Below the pieces are notes generated by a model. That model saw only the letters and a list, made by a program, of their open reading frames with translations. It searched no databases and had not been told where the DNA came from. Shown one piece after another: positions 11,872 to 20,800 of a stretch of DNA of 64,000 bases (the stretch's first letter is position 1; the number at the start of each line of letters is the position of its first letter). This DNA comes from Smittia aterrima (Eukaryota > Arthropoda > Insecta > Diptera > Chironomidae), in the NCBI GenBank assembly GCA_033063855.1, contig CP093830.1:16244854-16308853 (forward strand), written 5' to 3'. A program made the translations under genes and the position numbers.

Positions 11872-12112
11872 ATGGAGACACATGTTAAGTTTTTAAACTT
11901 TTACTCTATCACTTTTTATTTGAATAAATTTAATTTTCAATATAACAAATCTCGACCACACAAACTCTCTCGTCGTTACGCAACAACCGGCAACCAAAAG
12001 TCAATGCAAGAGCTTATCGATGATGGAAAAAGAACCTTCGACATGTCTTTTGGCCGAACAGAGCTCGATGCAATCATACAAAATAATCAAGGTATCAAAA
12101 TAGCACCACCAT
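11872..12112 (+). pseudogene. Duplicated fragment of the gamma-glutamyl transpeptidase gene
   Basis: This segment is a near copy of 13737-14115: same leader (AATGGAGACACAT), same TTATTTGAATAAATTTAATT intron-like stretch, same exon encoding SMQELIDDGKRTFDMS...IIQNNQGIKIAPP. The downstream copy contains MITE copy 3 and this one does not, so it serves as a related empty site. After IKIAPP the sequence leaves GGT and continues into a transposase-like stretch. As it carries only ~35 GGT codons it cannot be functional. Confidence 0.75.
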
Positions 12113-12114
12113 TA

Positions 12115-12893
12115 GTTTTCAAGTTGGCATCGCGAAAGTCAATGAACATGTTTTATGACGAAGTCGAGCAAACGTACGAACAAATCAAGCCAAAACCATC
12201 TCAGCTCTGGAATTACGACCCAACATCATTCCTCTTCCACGAAAATCTCAAAGGTCTCGTATACGAGCAAATAACTGGTGGTTTCGCTTTAATAAACTCT
12301 CGAACGACGGGGAACTTGAGAACTATGGGTTCTCACGCTCTGAATCGATCAACAGAGCTGCTACGATTCATTTTTTCACGAATAAGCTGCTACCTTTCAT
12401 CAAGGATAAAGCAAAGGGAAGATCACTATTCATGGACTAGTTTACCCCGGGCGGCTTCGCCACCCGTCAAAACGAATCTCTTCGAGTTTACCCGAAAGTT
12501 TCCCGAGTATTTCCGATATTTTCCCGAAGTTTTTCCAACTTTTCCCGAAGTTTTCCCGAGTTATTCCGAAATTTTCCCGAGTTTTCGAAGTTTTGGGTTC
12601 ATGCACAACGACGGTTAATTCATTTTCTCGCCACCAGTTGCGCTAAAGTCGAGCGTCACGCCACAGACAGAAGGAAAGAAAGAAGGACAGAGTTTCAGAT
12701 CAAGCCAATTCTTATTATTATATGGTGGACCAAGCCATGAGATAAAAACATTAAAGGAAGCAGCGAAAACATTTGACATCTCATTAATAGTTTTACCAGC
12801 CCACATAACAGAGAACAACCGCTTGACTCATCTCATCTCTTCAGAAGCAGAACTCAAAAAAAAACAAGCAAGAAACAAATTTTTGTAGAGCTT
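12115..12893 (+). mobile_element. Possible DDE-transposase remnant, interrupted by another repeat
   Basis: Open in changing frames: 12118-12290 (FYDEVEQTYEQIKPKPSQLW then NYDPTSF), a one-base shift near 12290, then FSRSESINRAATIHFFTNKL and GRSLFMD to a TAG at 12435. After the inserted repeat (12437-12721) coding-like sequence resumes with YGGPSHEIKTLKEAAKTFDI and SLIVLPAH to a stop at ~12888. NYDPTSF and GGPSH...LIVLPAH recall the catalytic regions of pogo/jerky-type DDE transposases (N.DETGF; DG.SSH...LPPHTTH). The match is by eye and weak, and the piece is certainly non-functional. Confidence 0.4.
12437..12721 (-). mobile_element. Short copy of the 39904-41483 repeat family, inserted in reverse
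   Basis: Starts TTTACCCCGGGCGGCTTCGC, then TTCCCGAG-type minisatellite units, then TTGGGTTCATGCACAACGACG and GCGCTAAAGTCGAGCG, ending in AATTCTTATTATTAT. The same blocks occur in the opposite strand and order at ~40930-41440. This copy has far fewer tandem units and lacks the 29-bp array. Its first bases complete a TAG stop in the transposase-like frame, so it is a later nested insertion. Confidence 0.8.
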
Positions 12894-13291
12894 AAGAAAT
12901 TGACCAACCAAGCTGCTAACGGAGAAAAATCTGCGGATATTGGAGCATCTATTTTGAAAAGACATGGTTCAATTGCTGATGCAGCGATTGCTGTGATGCT
13001 ATGTGAAGGAAAGCATAAATCACTTGTAAGCATAAATATTTATTCTTTGTCTTGGTTTAGACTTTGTAATTATTCTTATCAGGCCCTCAATCAACTGGCC
13101 TTGGTGGCGGTTTTCTGATGACAATTTACATTAAAGAAAAGAATCTTGTCGAATGCATTGACGCACTTGAAGTAGCACCGCAAGCAGCTTCAGAAAATAT
13201 GTATTATCCAAATCAGACGGCATTGTCTTATATTTCACAGACAATTTGCTACAAAGAGTAAATATTTTTAAATATTTCCTTATTTTTAATA

Positions 13292-13426
13292 GAGCAAAAA
13301 ATGTAAGATCAAACGAAATATAACTTGGAACGACAAGACAATTTCAACCTTCTGTATTTAGTTGGGAAGGTTGAAATTGGCTTGTCGTTCCAAATTATAT
13401 TTCGTTTGATCTTACATTTTTTGCTC
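13292..13426. mobile_element. 135-bp foldback MITE, TA-flanked (copy 2)
   Basis: GAGCAAAAAATG at the left and CATTTTTTGCTC at the right, TA duplication at 13290-13291 and 13427-13428. It sits in an intron of the GGT pseudogene (donor GTAAAT at ~13259, acceptor TTCACAG at ~13457). I see one difference from copy 3 in 135 bases, so both are recent or were homogenised. Confidence 0.9.
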
Positions 13427-13776
13427 TAAGTCTGTAAATATTTTTTTTATTCACAGAAATCGACTCAATGACGAAACGGTCTACAATCATGAATTTATCA
13501 AATCTCGATTGATTATGCGTTGTCATCTTATCAGCAACCACCAAAAGTTTTTGATTATAGTGTTGATCAAGTAAATTTAATTAATTCATCAGATTTTTCA
13601 ATTGTTTCGAGAGGACAAAAGTTTGTGAAATTAAATTCTGAGAAAGGAGTGAATCTGATCAACTCAATAACGTCGTCAATGTGGTTGTTGAGATTCCTCA
13701 AAGTCCAGTGAGAAACACGTAATTTCTGACTGGATTAAATGGAGACACATATTTAGTTTGTAAACTTTTACTTATA

Positions 13777-13911
13777 GAGCAAAAAATGTAAGATCAAACG
13801 AAATATAACTTGGAACGACAAGCCAATTTCAACCTTCTGTATTTAGTTGGGAAGGTTGAAATTGGCTTGTCGTTCCAAATTATATTTCGTTTGATCTTAC
13901 ATTTTTTGCTC
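13777..13911. mobile_element. 135-bp foldback MITE, TA-flanked (copy 3)
   Basis: Same TIR and arms as copy 2; TA at 13775-13776 and 13912-13913. The paralogous segment at ~11896-11915 lacks the element, giving a related empty site. Confidence 0.9.
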
Positions 13912-15052
13912 TATTTGTACTATCCATTTTTATTTGAATAAATTTAATTTTCAATAAAACAAATCTCGACCACACAAACTCTCTCGTCGTTACGCAACAA
14001 CCGGCAACTACAAGTCAATGCAAGAGCTTCTCGATGTTGGAAAAAGAACCATCGACATGTCTTTTGACCGAGCAGAGCTCCATGCAATCATACAAAATAA
14101 TCAAGGTATCAAAATAGCTCCATTGCTTTGTGAAGTTTTCGTTGACCCAGCAACAGGAAAAATTTGGAAAACAGGTGATAAAATCAAACGTATTGCTCTC
14201 GCCGATACTCTGGAAACAATTGCAAACGAAGGTGCACAAACAATGTACTCGATGTGAAAAGTTGGTAGACAGCTTCTCGATGACATCCATTAATTTGGTG
14301 GAAAACTAACCGAAAGTGACTTTGCTGAATACAAAGTGAAGTAGATGAAGCCGTCGGAGACGGCGTTAAAGCATGGCGAGAAGCTTTCCTCGATGCCATT
14401 ATCAGGATCTCTCCTTATTTTCATCATTAACCTCTTGAACGGTTATGATCTGAAACAAGACATTCTGTCTTATCACCGAATAATTGAAGCTTATAAGTTT
14501 GCTTTCGCCAGACCAAGTGACATGGCTGACCCTGATTTCGAACCATCAACCGAAGCTCTTGTAAATAATCTGACAAGCATTGAATATACCAATGCGATTC
14601 GAAAGAAAATTGATGATACTCAAACGCACAACGAAACAAGATATTATGGAGAGCATTTCGCGGCTTCCGAAGATCACGGAACTGCTTATATCAGGTAAGT
14701 TAAATTCTAAAACCATTCTCGTTGTCATCCTTCAAAACATAATTATTTTTTCAGCACATTAGCTCCAAATGGTGACTAGAAGTCTTTCCTGTCCACAATT
14801 CTTTTACAGAAGGTCGTTCCATACTTACATGTGTATTTGGTTTCAATAAATATTCGTTCTTGAGTCGTTACATCAAAAATTTCTCGAATAAACTTCCAAA
14901 GTTCTTTCACCGTTTCCTTTTGGAAAAATAACAAAGATAGCAACGTCGCATAGCAACATTTGGAAAATCTTTATTTACGATCAGTAAACAATTTGTTGTG
15001 TAATTTCATTTCTTAAAATTTCTTATCATCTTATCAGATTTTCTCTCAAAAA

Positions 15053-16354
15053 ATGGATGAATCAAACTATAAAGGACGTAGGCAGTCGTTGCTTCAGAAA
15101 TATGAGATTCCCATCGAGTTTCTTGACTTCGCTTACATAAAAACTTGTGAAGATGTAAAAATGCTTCAAAAAATTGTGAGAATCCTTCGATCTGGTGAAG
15201 AAGGAGTTTACCCACAACTCACGAAATGTGCTGAAGAGAAACTGCATTCGTTGGATCCTGAAAGCAAATTGTTTCGGGTTGAACAACCTTTAATGCAAAA
15301 AGAATATTTGGATCCGGAACAACGCACCCAGTATGAAGATGAAATGAAGTCGTGGATCAGCGATATGAAGAAGAAAGATGAGATTGTTAGGAAAATTAAT
15401 CCAAGCTTGAAACCAGAAGTTCCGATTCGAAAATATAAATCTTCGAATGATCAATCTGAGTCTTCGCAATCAAATCCAGTTGAGAGAATAAAATCAACTG
15501 ATTACTTGAAATGGGAACAGTTTGATGCTGACGCAGCTGAGTTGAAAGTTGAATTAGACGAAGAACGTCAGCGAGAAATGGTGGCGCTTAAGAACAAGAA
15601 GAATGTCGAGAAGACGAAACTTATTGAAGAAATCAAAGACGACGAAGTTGATTGCTTGAGTGAATTTGAGAAAGATCATTTGTCATTGAGATTTAAAGAG
15701 AAAGGAAACGAATGCTACAAGGCCAAAGAGTTCGATGAAGCAATCAAAGAATACACGCAAAGTTTAAGAATCAAGAAAAGTGCTGCAGCTTTCAATAACC
15801 GAGCTCTCGTTTGTAAGTTTTCGAGAAAAAAAATGTTTGAATGAATTAGAGAAAATATTTTTTCTTTTCTTTTAGATTTAAAACTTAAAAATTTTATTCG
15901 AGCAATTTCTGATACAAACGAATGTCTTCAACTTGAACCTAACAACGTCAAAGCTCTGATTCGCAAAGGTCAAGCATTTGTAGGACAACAAATGTATAGT
16001 GAAGCCTTTGAATCCTTCGAGAAAGTCCTTGACATTGATTCCTCGAATCAAACAGCTCAAAGTGAAATTGAAGGATTGCGATCTAAGCTTCCTACACAAA
16101 AAGCTTTTCGCATGACAATCGAAGAAGTCGACGAGGTCGAAGTGAAACCAAAAAGAGTTGTTACCAAGTCGCAGAAGCTTGACCTTCCAGAAACTGCCCA
16201 CGTCCCGAAACTTGTACAAAATATTGTCGTTGAAGACGCAACTCCTTTTGACAAATTGATTCCAAACGTTAAGAAGGAGGAACGAAACGAGTTGATTCTT
16301 CCCAACGAAGCTCAATCAAAGAAAACTCATTCACTGATTGAAGAAATCAAATAA
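15053..16354 (+). CDS. Spag1: Sperm-associated antigen 1-like (SPAG1) TPR protein
   Basis: Two exons, 15053-15812 and 15876-16354 (63-nt intron), 412 aa. SPAG1 is a cytoplasmic co-chaperone that helps preassemble axonemal dynein arms. The N-terminal block typical of SPAG1 is present (IPIEFLDFAYIKTCEDVKML, LRSGEEGVYPQL, then SWISDMKKKDE), followed by DYLKWEQFDADAAELK, an acidic/Lys-rich linker, and a three-TPR domain (FKEKGNECYKAKEFDEAIKE to KVLDIDSSNQTA, about residues 218-335). Human SPAG1 is over 900 aa with more TPR modules; this form has one TPR array and a short C-terminal tail. The ATG is preceded by AAAAA. In a fly, expression would be expected in ciliated sensory neurons and sperm. 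Confidence 0.9.
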
Positions 16355-16660
16355 ACTGAAATTTGTTGTTTGATGTTAGTAAAAGAAGAGTCAGGAGCAG
16401 TGACGTAATAAATTTATATTGACTGTCGTTGTCTCCCACACGTTGTGAAATAAATTTAAAATTAAGATTAATCTTTTATTTTACGTTTCATTGACATTCC
16501 TATTTTCAGCCTTGAGTCGATAATTAGCATCGCGTCAACTGATAAACAAATTAATCCTCTGGAAAAAGAGAAGTAAAAATAAAAGCTTTGCATGCATACG
16601 TGAGCTGGACCGCCGACTGTTTGATTGATGGCAATTAAATCAATCAACACGTATGGCGAA
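16355..16660. other. Intergenic between SPAG1-like and hugin
   Basis: Contains the SPAG1 3' end (AATAAATTTAT near 16408) and no other gene that I can see. It leads into the TATA promoter of the neuropeptide gene. Confidence 0.4.
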
Positions 16661-16675
16661 TGGAAGCTGAGCGAG

Positions 16676-16713
16676 TATAAAAGCATAAGTCGCCAATGGG
16701 AATTTATATCAGT
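16676..16713 (+). promoter_or_regulatory. TATA box and initiator of the hugin/pyrokinin gene
   Basis: TATAAAAG at 16676-16683 is followed by an arthropod initiator-like TCAGTT at 16709-16714. The distance is slightly above the usual 25-31 nt, so the exact start is uncertain. The ATG follows ~50 nt downstream. Confidence 0.6.
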
Positions 16714-16760
16714 TCACCAAGCATCTTCAGCATTGTCTGACAAAGAATAAATAAAATAAA

Positions 16761-17502
16761 ATGTGGACGATTGTGGGACTTGTGATTTTGTCATTTTCAG
16801 TTTTAAACTTTTCGAGTTGTGCGCGATTGAACGATGTACGGATTAAGTTTTATTAAGTTTTACATTTCTAATCATATTTTCAAATAAAAATTTAAGGAAT
16901 ACAGTGTCGGGACGAACTTGAACAAATATTTGTGGGCTCAAAAAGACGTCGAGGGAGAAGTTGGTAAAAGAGATGGGGGAGAGAAGCGTACGACTGCTTT
17001 GTGGTTTGGGCCACGATTAGGAAAGAGGTTTGATGATCGAGAAAATAATATTTTCCATATGGTGATTCAAGAATTTTTTTGCAGAAGCCAAACAATCAAC
17101 AGTGAAAATCTTCCTGTAGAAATCCTTGAAATTCTCCAGAAAATTCAGAAATCGCCGGAGCTACAAAATATTCTGGCCGAGAGAATGCAACTTGTTCTTT
17201 TAGTTCCAAACTGTAAGAAATCAAAGAAAATTTCTTTTTAAACTGTGCGATTAAATTATTTTCCTTCTCAGCTTTATCTGAACAACAACAAATGATGACG
17301 CCCAGATATCTAAGAGACTCCCCTGAAATGACTCAGAATTTAAATTCGCGTCCTTATCCACCAAGATTTGGTAAAATAAAACATTTTTGATTTTCGTCAC
17401 AAAGTTAATTTAAATAATTTTTATATTCCAGGTCGACAAGCTCTCGGTGACTTGCCACCTTATCTTCCAAGACTTGGCCGTAGTTCATCTGATTCTGAAT
17501 AA
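16761..17502 (+). CDS. hug: Hugin / PBAN-type pyrokinin neuropeptide precursor
   Basis: Exons 16761-16835, 16897-17212, 17272-17370 and 17432-17502. A signal peptide (MWTIVGLVILSFSVLNFSSC) is followed by dibasic-bounded peptides: ...KDVEGEVGKR, then TTALWFGPRLGKR (amidated tryptopyrokinin, WFGPRL-NH2), later ...NSRPYPPRFGR and ALGDLPPYLPRLGR (PRL-NH2 pyrokinin). The FXPRL plan with a leading WFGPRL peptide and no FPRV-amide argues for the hugin/PBAN gene rather than CAPA. Within exon 2, 17028-17084 (GTTTGA...TTTTTTTGCAG) looks like a 57-nt intron; because it is a multiple of three and open, both the spliced (167 aa) and unspliced (186 aa) forms stay in frame. Splicing looks likelier. Amidated peptides of this class act on pyrokinin GPCRs controlling feeding, gut or cuticle. 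Confidence 0.93.
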
Positions 17503-17802
17503 AATATTTTCTAAAATCTTTTACAAAACTGAAAGAATGAAAAGAGATTTCAAAACCGAAGGAGATTTATAAATGGCTGGGAATCTCCTTGAATTGCGAA
17601 ATTTCTTTAAGGAAACATTCTTTTAATTTTGTGAATGCTTCACCGCTGAAATGACAAACTACCTGCGATACGTGTAAATAGAGAGAAAATAAAAGTTTAA
17701 CGAACAAAATTTTTGTTTTCATAAAGAATTTTTTTCCATGGCAACAAACCGAGTTGCAAACAAAAACTTTTTTTTTTCGAGGAAGTTCCAGAATCGCCGA
17801 CA

Positions 17803-20800
17803 ATGACCGAGAACTTGAAGTCAATCGTCCAATCTGTTAACAAATGCTTGAAAACAGATTTCAATTTGATATCCTTCGATTCGCAATCGGAATCAGCTTT
17901 GCTTCAAGTGCTGCTCGACGTTTTTCAAAAGTTTAATGTCATCATCACAAAGGTTCGTAAAATATTTAAATTTTCTTTGCAATCTTATTTCAATTTAAAA
18001 ATAATTTAGTGGGACGTGAAGGAGAATGATCCGGAAGAGACAAACAAAATGATAATGGAGTGTCTCGTAAAGATTCAATACACTGACGAGACGATGGATA
18101 TCGGAGCCTTGCGTCGTGGTTTGGTTGTTGGCGACAAGAAAACTCTGCTCCCGATATTCGAGTTTATCTTCGAGAATGAGGAATTGATCACGAAGTTAGC
18201 GTATCTTGCGAGATTTTTGATGCCGTTAAACCTTCCACCGGAAGCGATTTCTATACCGGAAGTTGTTAATCTCTTCAATCAATACGAAGTGTCAATGGAA
18301 GGCTTCAAGGAATCTCATCAGAACTATGAGCTCGCTGTCCAGGAAGGAAAGATAACTCGCGAGTTACGAAGCGATTCATTGGCAATTGAAAATGAAATCG
18401 AAAATGTAAAGAAACGAATCGAAAGATTACAAACTCGACTGGATAAGATCCCACAACAAGAACTCCTACTTGAAGCTGCAAAAAGCTTAAGAGTTGAGAA
18501 AGATCAACAAAAGGAATTGCAGAATCAAATCGACGAGCAGAAGCAAGGGTTACAAAGAGCGACTGTTGCAAGCGATCGTTTGCAGAAAGAATATCAAAAC
18601 ATGCGTCTTGCTACACAAGGAACATCACCTCAGCAAATGCTTGACGCAATCACCGAAGAATTTCAAGTTGTTTCATTCATGGTAAACCAAAAGTTGCCAC
18701 AAGAACTTTTACTTCGTCAAACGGAGGTTCAGATTCTTCAGGAAGTCATCGAAGAACCGAATATCACTCGAGAATATCTCAACGACTTGCAATATCGAAT
18801 CGACAGCATTAACAAGGAAGTTCAGCATCTCGTCGAGAAGAAAATGAATGACAAAAGCCAACAAAATGATGCACTTGGTCTGGGTCCATTCAGACAACAA
18901 GCTGCTTTGATCGGTAGAAACAAGGAAGCTGCCGCTGAGCAGTTGGATCAATTTACAAGAGAATTGAATGAGATTGAAGCTCAACTTAAAGAAAAACAGC
19001 AGAAGTTGCAGGAAACCGTTGGCGAAGTTATTTTACGTGGTGAAGACTTAAAACATTTTGTCAATACATTGAAGGCAAAGTCCAACATTTATAAGCAGCA
19101 ACGAGCTGAACTAGCTTCTGTTAAAGCTGAAGCAAACGATTTAACTGAAACTCTTGAGAATTTGAAAGCGCAAGATCCTTCGTTGGCGATTAATGAAGAA
19201 GATCCTAACTCACTTGATCCGATGATGTCTCGTCCTGACTCTCCCGTCGAGTCTCGTGGAATAACTGAAATCTCTCGACTCGTTGAAGGCCTCACACGAG
19301 CAGTTTTGTCTGCGCGCGAAAAACTTGCTCCAATGTCTCAGCAGCTGCGACCATTGCGTGAAAGGATCGCTGAGTTAAAAGATGAATGCGACTCAAAGAA
19401 GCAGGTTTGGACCACTTTTTTTTATTCCTTTTACCTGCACACCTTTCCAGCCTTCGCAATTTTTGCACTATGACAAAAATCCAATTTTATGAGCAGAGAA
19501 CAGTGCTTTGACATCCAGAGAATGCAATTTATTCAATTGTTATATTATGGCAATGAGTCGAGCGACGACAAAGAAGAAGGAAGAACAATAATAATTCTTT
19601 TAATGGGGGAGTAGAAGTTTTCGTTCTTTTTATTGTGCTCGACATGATTTCACTGAGTTAGATGAGATGAAGTTTTTAGAAATTTCCCAAAGTTGAAAAA
19701 AAAAGTTTCTCGGCACTAAAGAATATTAAAAATATTTTGCAAAGTCCGTCCCTGAAATCATCCCATTCGGCCATCGACAAGATCAATGCGAGATGATCTT
19801 GTGTGTGTATCGTTTTTGGATATCTCAACTGTAAAGTTTGACGGTCTGATGGTTTCCCTGAAAAGAAACGAACGAAGACGAAGGCAAAGCGAATGATTGA
19901 AGAGACTGCATGTATTGATTCCTTTACGATCCTTCTCACATTTAGTTACTTTTCTTCTTTTCTCTACCTACTCGAAATCCGACCGTAAACGCATTTCTAT
20001 TTCCCCCCCAAAAGAATAAATCCCTTCGAAGACGAGAAAAATTCCCATGCGTTGCAGTTTTAGTTTCGTTGTTGTCGTGTTCAAATCTCTGTCCAGAGTT
20101 TAGTAAAAATGTTTATTCACAATTTAAATGAAAAGATGTTTGCGAGGAAAGTTACCGCGAAAGTTTCGCCAAAACCAAAACGTGAATTCACTCGTCGAAT
20201 AAGCAAAGCATTGCGGAAAGTTGTTAAAGTTAATTTGTTAAATGTGTTGAACGATACGGTCGCGCGTCCTATTGTGAATAAGCTCATGCATAAGGAGCTC
20301 ATCGACCTTCGACGAACAAAGATCAAGGAAGAGTTTCATGGCGGAACGCCAAATGGCAAATCATCCAATAAAGAGAATTTTAGTCCTAACGCAACCAACG
20401 TTCGTTTCATTGAATTCTCATCGTCAAATGAATCGAGCCCGAACCCAAAGCCGAGTCTACGACAACAACTCATACAATTCGCTCAGAAACATAATCCGAA
20501 GCCGGAAATGTTTGAGGATCTTCTTAACATTATGAAGACGAATGGATTGAGTATCCCAAGATCTCCTGAAAGTTTCTTTGATAAGAAGTTCGAAGTGATA
20601 AAACTTTCTTTTGGTTCTTACTTAAACATTGGAATTGAGCGTGGAATCAAAAATTATTATCGTCCTTGCCTCGTTCGAAATCCGATCGCAATAGTGAGCT
20701 CATCAGACGACCACCAGGAATCAATTTCATCCTCAGAGATTCTTTTATTGGACATAGGAATTTACATCGTGAAATCGAGTCTCTGCAATGGATTGACTGT

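Larger units (their letters stand above)
12894..14779 (+). pseudogene. Gamma-glutamyl transpeptidase (glutathione hydrolase) pseudogene
   Basis: GGT cleaves gamma-glutamyl bonds of extracellular glutathione; the proenzyme self-cleaves before a catalytic Thr. Visible pieces: KSADIGASILKRHGSIADAA (12930-13000), PQSTGLGGGFLMTIYIKEKN (13083-13145), NRLNDETVYNHEF (13459-13500), EVFVDPATGKIW with RIALADTLETIANEGAQ (14133-14240), GKLTESDFAEYKV, and NGYDLKQDILSYHRIIEAYK to the cleavage region DHGTAY (14430-14692). A final spliced exon reads ISTLAPNGD and then stops (TAG, ~14779). Frames shift near 13025, 13500, 14256 and 14340, and nearly the whole ~180-aa small subunit is absent. An intron (13259-13456) contains MITE copy 2, and copy 3 lies upstream of the 14018 exon. 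No intact paralog is in the window. Confidence 0.78.

Noticed and set aside
19405..19473. IFT81 exon 2 read-through adding VWTTFFYSFYL and a stop
   Set aside because: It is intron sequence after the donor CAG|GTTTGG; the family continues in the exon at 22352.
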